Positions 16,200 to 21,352 of a stretch of 21,352 nt of DNA are shown in pieces. Both the position numbers and the translations under genes were made by a program. The notes under the pieces are model-generated. The model ran no database searches, had not been told where the DNA came from, and was given only the letters and a program-made list of their open reading frames with translations. The stretch is from an uncultured Moraxella sp. (GTDB taxonomy: Bacteria > Pseudomonadota > Gammaproteobacteria > Pseudomonadales > Moraxellaceae), in NCBI GenBank assembly GCA_927911235.1, contig CAKMOY010000218.1:1-21352 (forward strand), given 5' to 3'. Each line of letters opens with the position of its first letter. Within the stretch, counting starts at the first letter, position 1.

Positions 16200-16433
16200 A
16201 TGAATTACAAGTCATTTCTAAACGACACAATTTTAATTAGTTCTCAAGCTGTAGATGTTTATCTATGGCTTTTGGTTCTTTTATTAATTTTATCTGTATT
16301 TGCTACTACCTGGTTGGTTATCACAATTATTCGCCTTTGCAGTAGCTATGCAAAATTGATGACTAAAAACAAACATAAATTAAGCTCGAAAAAATCCGTT
16401 AAGCGTCTTAAAGAAATTTTTAATAATAGTTAA
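16200..16433 (+). CDS. Small phage membrane protein
   Basis: The start ATG lies two bases after the previous stop (TAATCATG), so translation is probably coupled. The 77 residues have one long hydrophobic helix at about 18-45 (VDVYLWLLVLLLILSVFATT then WLVITIIRL) and a basic tail (LMTKNKHKLSSKKSVKRLKE), the usual inside-positive signature with the tail in the cytoplasm. The function is unknown; candidates are a membrane-located morphogenesis or superinfection-exclusion factor. Conservation cannot be judged here. Confidence 0.65.
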   Translation: MNYKSFLNDTILISSQAVDVYLWLLVLLLILSVFATTWLVITIIRLCSSYAKLMTKNKHKLSSKKSVKRLKEIFNNS

Positions 16434-16456
16434 TTAAAAAATCAGAGAGTGCAAAA

Positions 16457-16813
16457 ATGCAAAGATTTGAAAAAGGTGAAATTGTACTGATTGTAGAAGA
16501 GTCAGATTCAGGAGCAAGTGTTGATGTATATTCTACAGTTGAAATGAGTCTTATGGACAGATACGAATTACCAGAATATCAAGAATTTGGTAGTTATGAA
16601 GAATTGGTATCTTATAGTAAAGACAATGCGATTTTTAGTGGTGATAGCTCTTATACTCAAAATGTTTTCAGCGATTTTGATGAAGAATCTCAAGAAGATT
16701 ATGAAAGATTCGGTGATAACTGGTTAGATGAAAATGATGAATATAGCCTTAGTGAAGTCGCCGAATATTACAATGATTATATTGACGACTTTGACGAATA
16801 TGAAGATTTTTAA
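16457..16813 (+). CDS. Highly acidic phage protein, unknown function
   Basis: ATG 16457 follows CAGAGAGTGC, a GAGAG/GAGTG-type ribosome site repeated in this operon. Of 118 residues 36 are Asp or Glu and only five are Lys or Arg, with many aromatics, especially in the second half (DFDEESQEDYERFGDNW, NDYIDDFDEYEDF). Such charge density in a small phage protein is typical of DNA mimics that block host restriction, CRISPR or nucleoid proteins; that is a hypothesis, not a match to a known family. The N-terminus (FEKGEIVLIVEE) looks like beta strands. There is no signal peptide or TM segment. A 14-bp inverted repeat follows directly. Confidence 0.65.
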   Translation: MQRFEKGEIVLIVEESDSGASVDVYSTVEMSLMDRYELPEYQEFGSYEELVSYSKDNAIFSGDSSYTQNVFSDFDEESQEDYERFGDNWLDENDEYSLSEVAEYYNDYIDDFDEYEDF

Positions 16814-16822
16814 TAAAGCGGA

Positions 16823-16883
16823 TTTTTTCGGTTGTGCAGGATTATTATTTAGAATGTTACTTTAGTACCACAACCGAAAAAAA
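16823..16883. repeat. 14-bp perfect inverted repeat, possible terminator or phage DNA signal
   Basis: TTTTTTCGGTTGTG (16823-16836) and CACAACCGAAAAAA (16869-16882) are perfect complements around a 32-base AT-rich loop. As RNA it would end in A, not U, on the plus strand, so it is a poor plus-strand terminator. As single-stranded phage DNA it would form a stable hairpin. It occupies the 135-base gap between two early genes. Confidence 0.6.
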
Positions 16884-16948
16884 CGCACCCAAGCGACTAA
16901 AAAGGCGTGCTTACTTCATAGAATAAAACAGAGTGCGGGAGTGAGAGA

Positions 16949-17194
16949 ATGAGAGTTTATAACAGAGAAGAAGAATTTAACAATGAAGCGATAGTATATG
17001 TAGCACGAATGACATTTGATGTAGCAGTAGATGTGATAAGTGGCGGTAATGTAGCAGATGAAAGCCAACAAGTACTATATTATTTGCTTGAAATGGCGAA
17101 AGAAAAGAATCTAAAAAAAGAGAGTATTTCAGCGATAGCGACCTATTACAACATGGTATTAGATGAAAATGCAAATAATTTAATACCTGATTAA
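16949..17194 (+). CDS. Small phage protein, unknown function
   Basis: ATG 16949 follows GGGAGTGAGAGA. The 81 residues (MRVYNREEEFNNEAIVYVAR start, LYYLLEMAKEKNLKKESISA centre, MVLDENANNLIPD end) look all-helical, soluble and mildly acidic. No family is recognised. It sits immediately upstream of the putative replication origin and Rep gene, so a role in replication control is conceivable from position only. Confidence 0.6.
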   Translation: MRVYNREEEFNNEAIVYVARMTFDVAVDVISGGNVADESQQVLYYLLEMAKEKNLKKESISAIATYYNMVLDENANNLIPD

Positions 17195-17208
17195 AAATTA
17201 AACAAAAT

Positions 17209-17266
17209 CCGTTAGAACGGTATAGGCAGGGGAACGACCCCTAACCCCCAATTAGTAACACGGGGG
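17209..17266. repeat. GC-rich hairpin cluster upstream of rep, candidate replication origin
   Basis: Three inverted repeats lie in a row in an otherwise AT-rich gap: CCGTT-AG-AACGG (17209-17220), AGGGG-AACGA-CCCCT (17228-17242) and CCCCC...GGGGG (17245-17249 with 17262-17266). Rolling-circle Rep proteins nick at hairpins, often next to or inside their gene, and this cluster ends 26 bases before the rep start. Double-strand origin is the inferred role; it could alternatively be an RNA structure regulating rep translation. Confidence 0.5.
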
Positions 17267-17291
17267 TAACAAACTGAGAGAGATGTTCTGT

Positions 17292-18413
17292 ATGAAAAAC
17301 TACACAAACGTAGATATCCAAAAATATAGGGAATTGTCAAAAACTCTTAATAAGGTGGTATTGCATAACGGAAATCCAGTAGAGCATACAATCCGAATCC
17401 CAGTAGGGGGGCAATCAGTCGTAATAGACGCATTAAACGTCATAGTAGATGCAAGTAGTTACGGCATAAAGGACGAATTTAAGGGAAATGAATTTACCGA
17501 AAAACAAAAAGAGATGTTAGCTTTTGACGTATCAGGCGTAATAGCACAACAGTTAGGAATGTTATTTGGCGAAGAATACAGAGAAATTGAATACACAGGA
17601 AAAGGAGCAAACTTTTACAAATATGCGTTTCGTATAGGGGATATAAAAGAGCCATTAGGCTTGATTTGTATTGATAATGGAAAAACGGATACAGTATTAA
17701 TCATGCTATACGGTGCTGGCTGTCGTAATATGCCTGACGCATGGGAATACATTTTTTACAATTATCTGAAAATGCTAACCAAAAACCCAAAAATCACAAG
17801 AATAGACTTAGCACATGATGACTTTGAAGGGGCGTATTCAAGCCCTGAAAAAGCCAACAAAGCCGATACACAAGGCAAATTTGCCTTAACCAATAAAAAA
17901 CCCAGTGTACAATTACTAGGCGACTGGAAACGCCATAACGGAAAAGGGAGAACACTACAAGTAGGCACGAGAGAAAATAAAATGTATCGTGGATATGAAA
18001 AAGGAAAACAACTTGGCGACCCTACCAGCTCTTGGTTTCGTTCGGAAGTGCAATTAGCAGGAAAAAACAGGCATATACCCATTGAAATACTCATTGATCC
18101 AACAGGATATTTTGTTGGTGCATATCCTTATTGTATGGAATTGATAGAAAATGCAAATAGCAAAAATGAAAATAGCACAACTGAGAAAAGAATAGAAGTC
18201 ATCAAAAAAACTGCCAAAATCACATTTGAGAAATCAAAACAAATTGTCAAACATCAATTTGGCAAGTACCTGCGAGTATTCAGAGATTACTACACAGACA
18301 AACAAATATTAGACATGCTACAAAGCGATAAAGTAGATTATTATCCGCCAAGACTAGCAACCGTAAATAGGTTAAAAAACAAAAACGCCATACCTAATGA
18401 AAGTACATTTTGA
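17292..18413 (+). CDS. Phage rolling-circle replication initiator (Rep_trans, PF02486-like)
   Basis: The ATG at 17292 is ten bases from the GAGAGAG site and is preferred to ATG 17283, which almost touches it; the product has 373 residues. Features of the Rep_trans/RstA-type initiators of filamentous phages are seen: KITRIDLAHDDFEGAYS (acidic metal-site region), then KMYRGYEKGKQLGDPTSSW with the likely nucleophilic tyrosine in RGYEKG, followed by FRSEVQLAGKNRHIPIEIL. The protein would nick the double-stranded replicative form and attach to the 5' end. The C-terminal third is lysine-rich and may bind DNA. The last 17 bases overlap the start of the next small ORF. Confidence 0.9.
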   Translation: MKNYTNVDIQKYRELSKTLNKVVLHNGNPVEHTIRIPVGGQSVVIDALNVIVDASSYGIKDEFKGNEFTEKQKEMLAFDVSGVIAQQLGMLFGEEYREIEYTGKGANFYKYAFRIGDIKEPLGLICIDNGKTDTVLIMLYGAGCRNMPDAWEYIFYNYLKMLTKNPKITRIDLAHDDFEGAYSSPEKANKADTQGKFALTNKKPSVQLLGDWKRHNGKGRTLQVGTRENKMYRGYEKGKQLGDPTSSWFRSEVQLAGKNRHIPIEILIDPTGYFVGAYPYCMELIENANSKNENSTTEKRIEVIKKTAKITFEKSKQIVKHQFGKYLRVFRDYYTDKQILDMLQSDKVDYYPPRLATVNRLKNKNAIPNESTF

Positions 18414-18543
18414 CAAACTAAATCACAAACCGAATGTATTGGTAGTTGATTATGGCATACCGTTTGACAACCAAGAAACAATTAAACACAACCAAGACCC
18501 TACAAATATTGTTTTCAATGGCAAGATGTGGGGATATTCATAG
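18397..18543 (+). CDS. 48-aa phage ORF between rep and the ssDNA-binding protein
   Basis: ATG 18397 lies inside the end of rep (17-base overlap, different frame) and the frame ends at TAG 18541-18543, ten bases before the next start. It gives 48 residues beginning MKVHFDKLNHKPNVLVVDYG and ending IVFNGKMWGYS. It fills an otherwise empty 140-base gap exactly, which supports its being real in a genome this compact. There is no TM segment; beta-strand-like start. The function is unknown. Confidence 0.5.
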   Translation: MKVHFDKLNHKPNVLVVDYGIPFDNQETIKHNQDPTNIVFNGKMWGYS

Positions 18544-18553
18544 GAGAAAACAA

Positions 18554-18865
18554 ATGCAAATGCAATCAATCACAAACGTAAGAGCTATGTACCCAAGTAA
18601 AGGGGTATTAGAAAATGGCAATCAATATGACTCAACCAAAGTACATATTGACACGCCATTAAAAGGAGCTAAAGAAGGTTTTGGTGTTCCAAGTCCGCAA
18701 TATAATTGGGGGACAAGCCAAAATTATCATGACTTTGTCAAAAAATATCCGCAATTGTTAAAAGACAATAAAGAATTTGAAGCAACAATTACATGGGAAT
18801 TGCAAACAACTGGTAAATCAGGCAGTTTTATTGTTGTTGATATCGTACCAACAAAAAAAGTTTAA
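18554..18865 (+). CDS. Probable phage ssDNA-binding protein (pV-like)
   Basis: ATG 18554 has AGGAGA seven bases upstream (the longer frame back to 18446 lacks a site). The 103 residues (MQMQSITNVRAMYPSKGVLE, SPQYNWGTSQNYHDFV, FEATITWELQTTGKSGSFIV, VDIVPTKKV) have the size, beta-rich pattern and position after rep of filamentous phage ssDNA-binding proteins, which coat newly made viral strands before extrusion. Assignment rests on size, context and general fold impression; there is no diagnostic motif that I can name. Confidence 0.65.
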   Translation: MQMQSITNVRAMYPSKGVLENGNQYDSTKVHIDTPLKGAKEGFGVPSPQYNWGTSQNYHDFVKKYPQLLKDNKEFEATITWELQTTGKSGSFIVVDIVPTKKV

Positions 18866-18883
18866 TATAAAGGATTTGCAGTT

Positions 18884-19105
18884 ATGGCTTATGTGTGTGC
18901 TGAACTTGAAAGAGTAAGGAATATATACGGCGGTTATGACTGTAAAATTTGGGTGTTACAACAATCTTCACCTACGCAACCAAGCCTAACAAGTGAATTG
19001 GCGATAACTGGTGAACAAGCTTTATTATTAACTGGATTAGCTGTTTCACTATTTGGATTGGTTTTTTCATATAAGATTGTTAAAAAAATGTTAAATTCAA
19101 TATAA
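18884..19105 (+). CDS. Small Cys-pair membrane protein, minor virion protein candidate
   Basis: The 73 residues start MAYVCAELERVRN, with a second cysteine in YDCKIWVLQQ, and carry one TM helix (TGEQALLLTGLAVSLFGLVF) and a short basic tail (YKIVKKMLNSI). The plan of two N-terminal cysteines plus a C-terminal TM helix is seen in small proteins placed just before the major coat gene of many inoviruses. It may be a minor coat protein or assembly factor. AAAGGA precedes the start, and the major coat gene starts 12 bases after its stop. Confidence 0.7.
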   Translation: MAYVCAELERVRNIYGGYDCKIWVLQQSSPTQPSLTSELAITGEQALLLTGLAVSLFGLVFSYKIVKKMLNSI

Positions 19106-19116
19106 GGAGTACTCAT

Positions 19117-19365
19117 ATGAGTAACTATACAAGCGAACTTGTAATCAAAAAATCAAAAAGCAACAAACGCTTTTTAGCACCCATTGCTGGTGCAGTTGCT
19201 TTAGTTGCCACCGCATCAGCTAACGCAGCGTTAGATTTGGCTAAGCTAAATGAAACATTAACAGGTGTTGAAACTGCTGTCGCTGGTGCTATTGCAGTAG
19301 CAATCACAATTGGTGTAACAATTGTTGGTTGGCGTTGGGTGAAAAAAGGATTGTTCTCAGTGTAA
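19117..19365 (+). CDS. Major coat protein (pVIII-type) with signal peptide
   Basis: AAGGAGTACTCAT gives a strong ribosome site. The 82 residues have a basic N-terminus, a hydrophobic signal (LAPIAGAVALVATA) and a leader-peptidase site ASANA before ALDLAKLNETLTGVETAVAG. The mature part of about 45 residues has the pVIII plan: amphipathic N-terminal helix, TM helix (IAVAITIGVTIVGWRWV) and a positively charged DNA-facing end (KKGLFSV). It forms the helical tube around the ssDNA. A terminator right after it allows high expression relative to the downstream genes. Confidence 0.92.
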   Translation: MSNYTSELVIKKSKSNKRFLAPIAGAVALVATASANAALDLAKLNETLTGVETAVAGAIAVAITIGVTIVGWRWVKKGLFSV

Positions 19366-19383
19366 ATTTAGGACAATCTAAAT

Positions 19384-19421
19384 AAAAGGTTATGGGCTAT
19401 GTATTTAGTCCATAACTTTTT
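19384..19421 (+). terminator. Terminator behind the major coat gene
   Basis: GTTATGG (19389-19395) pairs with CCATAAC (19410-19416), extended by AAAA/TTTT with a bulged G and ending in TTTTT. It lies 24 bases after the coat stop and just before the next ribosome site, as in Ff phages where a terminator follows gene VIII. Confidence 0.8.
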
Positions 19422-19433
19422 AGGGGTGATAAA

Positions 19434-19919
19434 ATGTTTGATAGGATTTTTTCTACATTAATTAATACAATGATAACGGTATTAACCGCTGTATCATCTG
19501 CTTTGGCAATCGCTTTATCAATAGTCATATTGTTAATTGCCTATAAAAAATATCGTCAAGCGATATTTTTGGAAAATCCGCAAGAGAATAAAGAATTTGT
19601 AGCGTTTTATCAAGATAGGCAATTTGATTATGATAGTCAAGAAGAAGCGGCGAAAGAATTTTTGAACATTAAAAAATTGGCTGCTGAATATGAAATTTTG
19701 TATGAGGCGGATATTAAAAGAGAAAAAATAAGAGAGAAAAAGAAAGAGAGAAAAGAAGCTTACTATTACTTAAAATCATTAGATGTATCAAATGTTAAAT
19801 TAGACGAGCAACAATATGACTATGTAGGCTTTGATCCGCATTGGGTTGCTGATAGATACAATGCTGATGAAGATGACGATTTATCCTATGAATACTATTA
19901 CCAAGACCATAGCCAATAA
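19434..19919 (+). CDS. Phage membrane protein with charged cytoplasmic tail
   Basis: ATG 19434 follows AGGGGTGATAAA. The 161 residues begin with one or two TM helices (TLINTMITVLTAVSSALAIA, then LSIVILLIAYKKY), followed by a strongly charged helical region (AAKEFLNIKKLAAEYEILYE, KREKIREKKKERKE) and a Tyr/Asp-rich end (NADEDDDLSYEYYYQDHSQ). It has no counterpart that I recognise in Ff phages. The place between coat and attachment protein suggests a morphogenesis or minor virion role. The acidic tyrosine tail is unusual. Confidence 0.7.
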   Translation: MFDRIFSTLINTMITVLTAVSSALAIALSIVILLIAYKKYRQAIFLENPQENKEFVAFYQDRQFDYDSQEEAAKEFLNIKKLAAEYEILYEADIKREKIREKKKERKEAYYYLKSLDVSNVKLDEQQYDYVGFDPHWVADRYNADEDDDLSYEYYYQDHSQ

Positions 19920-19932
19920 GGATAATAATATT

Positions 19933-20016
19933 ATGCTAATGTCTGACACGCAACACATTTTAAACTGGTTCTTTGTAATCATCGTAATAATGACATTTTA
20001 TTTATTGGTGAAATGA
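19933..20016 (+). CDS. 27-aa single-TM mini-protein, pVII/pIX-like candidate
   Basis: ATG 19933 follows AAGGATAATAAT. The product is MLMSDTQHILNWFFVIIVIM and then TFYLLVK: a short polar start, one TM helix and a terminal lysine. The stop overlaps the next start as ATGA at 20013-20016. The size (27 residues) and form match the tip proteins pVII and pIX of Ff phages (33 and 32 residues), which are also encoded by overlapping genes. Confidence 0.6.
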   Translation: MLMSDTQHILNWFFVIIVIMTFYLLVK

Positions 20017-20102
20017 TGAGAATGTTTTTTTATTTTATTTTTGTTATTTTGCCATGTTTATTTTGGTATTACGACCTATTACATTATTTGGTAAATACAT
20101 GA
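20013..20102 (+). CDS. 29-aa single-TM mini-protein, pVII/pIX-like candidate
   Basis: The start overlaps the stop of the 27-aa gene (ATGA at 20013-20016), and its own stop overlaps the attachment-protein start (ATGA at 20099-20102). The product MMRMFFYFIFVILPCLFWYY then DLLHYLVNT is one very aromatic TM helix with a short polar end. The double overlap argues for translational coupling of all three genes and for a virion-tip protein pair. Confidence 0.6.
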   Translation: MMRMFFYFIFVILPCLFWYYDLLHYLVNT

Positions 20103-21350
20103 AAATTATTGTTGCTTCGTTATTGTCGTTGATACTTGTTATTGCTCCGCATTACGCATATGCAAATACGAGTGGTGGTTGGACTGTATCCAAAATTGGC
20201 ATGGTAGGTAAAACGGCATTTACCGAAGCAATCAGCGGTAACAAAAAATCGCTTGCCAAAATCACCCCAACCGCAAGTATGGTTGCTAAAGTACTAAAAA
20301 CCGCTAATGGCTTATCGCTTTTACATACAGCTGTTACAGCGATGCTTGGTGCAACTGATTATGTTTTAGACCCTGAAAATAATCAAATCCGACATAAAGA
20401 AGTCGTAAACGGTGAATCAGAATTTATCATTGGTGGCAAATCCTTTTCCAGTGCTGAAGATGCCTGTAACTTTGTCAAAACAGATGCTTTTTTATCTAAG
20501 TACGGATTAACCTATGCTAGATTTTATACTCCTTATGAAAGTCCTTACAGGGGTAAATTTATTTTAACCATTCAAGTTGACTTTGCGAGTTTTAGCTGTG
20601 ATTTAAGTGTTGCAACACCCGAATCTATTAAAAATAATGCCCCTATTCCTGCAGGATACATTCGGTCTTTTTATGGTTCTATTTGGAATAAAGGAGAAGT
20701 TGTTGAAAAAGTTACATCTTTTAGAAAGTGTCGCAAACTATGTATTAGAACAAGCCCAAAGCGGTAATGTTCCAGCACAAACTGGCATTGAACAAGCCAT
20801 TAAAGACGAAATAAAAGCAGGTAGTTATGACAATATTTTAAATAGTAACGCTGTACCTATTAATGGTAAAGATGGTGCGACAGGTCAGACAGGTCAGACT
20901 GGTGCTAATGGCAAAGATGGTGCAGATGCACCGCCAATTGATGTTTCAAGTATTGTGAATGCGATATCATCATTAGCAGACAGATTAACATCGCAATTTT
21001 CAAGACTTGAAACACAGCAAGAGACTATTATTTCAGAATTACAAACAACCAACCGTGTTATCAATATACAGACAGATGAAATATTAGAACGCCAAAAACA
21101 AACCAAAATTGCGATTGAAGGCTTGGATATGAAAGGTGAACTAATTACAGGACAGCTTGGACAGATTATAGATGGTGGCAAACTTGTAAATCAAAAAATA
21201 GATGACGTTGTCAATGAACTTAAAATAACAAAAGATATTAACAAAGTCGGTTTTGACAACGTACAAAAAGCTTTAGAACAAGGCTTAAAAGGCGAACTTA
21301 TCAACCAAAAAATAGACGAAGCCATACAAGAAGCCAAAAAAAGGCAATAA
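20099..21350 (+). pseudogene. TspB/pIII-like attachment protein, frameshifted
   Basis: ATG 20099 gives a signal peptide MKIIVASLLSLILVIAPHYA (cut near AYA-NTSGG) and an N-terminal domain of about 190 residues with a cysteine pair (EDACNFVKT, FSCDLS). The frame then fails at VEKVTSFRKC. Removing one T from the T4 at 20719-20722 gives VEKVTSLESVANYVLEQAQS and the second part, for 416 residues. That part has seven Gly-X-Y triplets (20865-20927), then a long helical, coiled-coil-like region with repeated QKID motifs. Neisseria TspB and Ff pIII are the models: binding the host receptor at the virion tip. No C-terminal TM anchor is present before the stop at 21348-21350. The A7 run at 21336-21342 just before it may hide another indel, so the gene may continue past the edge. 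Confidence 0.75.
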
Positions 21351-21352
21351 AA

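Larger units (their letters stand above)
15218..21352 (+). mobile_element. Integrated filamentous phage (inovirus), left part
   Basis: From the end of tRNA-Arg to the right edge the gene order is inoviral: repressor, small early genes, rolling-circle Rep, ssDNA-binding protein, small membrane coat proteins, major coat with signal peptide, attachment protein. All but the repressor are on the plus strand and tightly packed. Base composition is more AT-rich than the left part, apart from short G/C-rich hairpins. No integrase or transposase is seen, so integration may use host recombinases or a gene beyond the edge. The Zot/pI assembly ATPase expected next is also beyond the edge. Confidence 0.88.

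Noticed and set aside
16457..17194. Known Moraxella anti-CRISPR proteins (AcrVA family)
   Set aside because: I see no resemblance to the AcrVA sequences I remember and no HTH aca gene next to these ORFs, so no such name is given.
20607..20720. The upstream part of the second attachment-gene frame as coding
   Set aside because: It is an out-of-frame reading of the first part; only the region after about 20720 looks like protein.
15218..21352. A dif/XerCD-type attachment site
   Set aside because: No convincing 28-bp dif-like palindrome was seen; the right junction is outside the window.
1..21352. CRISPR arrays or rRNA genes
   Set aside because: No regularly spaced direct repeats and no rRNA-like segments were found.

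Overview
This AT-rich window looks like Moraxellaceae chromosome, most likely a Moraxella species, judged from gene content and protein style only. It has two parts: about 15.2 kb of ordinary chromosome, and from about 15.2 kb to the right edge the left portion of an integrated filamentous phage (inovirus) lying against a tRNA-Arg gene.

Chromosomal part, left to right: a decayed IS200/IS605 TnpB tail (1-258); dsbB (disulfide bond formation); a small GNAT-like protein; a tRNA-Phe between two copies of a small inverted-repeat element, one of them a 204-bp MITE-like unit with a 3-bp target duplication; a crotonase-family enzyme; a YddA/SbmA-type ABC exporter and a TonB-dependent siderophore receptor behind a Fur-box-like site (an iron module); avtA (valine-pyruvate aminotransferase); a divergent EnvZ-like histidine kinase; a small membrane protein with hisH; a CbpA/DnaJ-type co-chaperone; a lipoprotein with two DUF305 repeats; another small lipoprotein; a GlsB/YeaQ-type membrane protein; mutY; and tRNA-Arg(CCG).

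Phage part: a leftward HTH repressor faces a rightward operon across four copies of a palindrome of the form AAACCC-N4-GGGTTT. The operon runs through three early genes of unknown function (one extremely acidic), another small gene, a GC-rich hairpin cluster that could be the replication origin, the rolling-circle Rep protein, a 48-aa ORF, a probable ssDNA-binding protein, a small Cys-pair/TM protein, the major coat protein with signal peptide, a terminator, a membrane protein, two ATGA-coupled mini-genes (27 and 29 aa, each one TM helix) and a TspB/pIII-like attachment protein with a collagen-like Gly-X-Y hinge. The assembly ATPase (Zot/pI) and the right end of the prophage are outside the window.

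Several genes that should be intact (dsbB, the GNAT gene, avtA, hisH, cbpA, the phage attachment gene, and even the tRNA-Phe anticodon loop) carry single-base indels, mostly in A/T runs. This looks more like uncorrected homopolymer sequencing error than real gene loss, and it should be settled before any of them is called a pseudogene.
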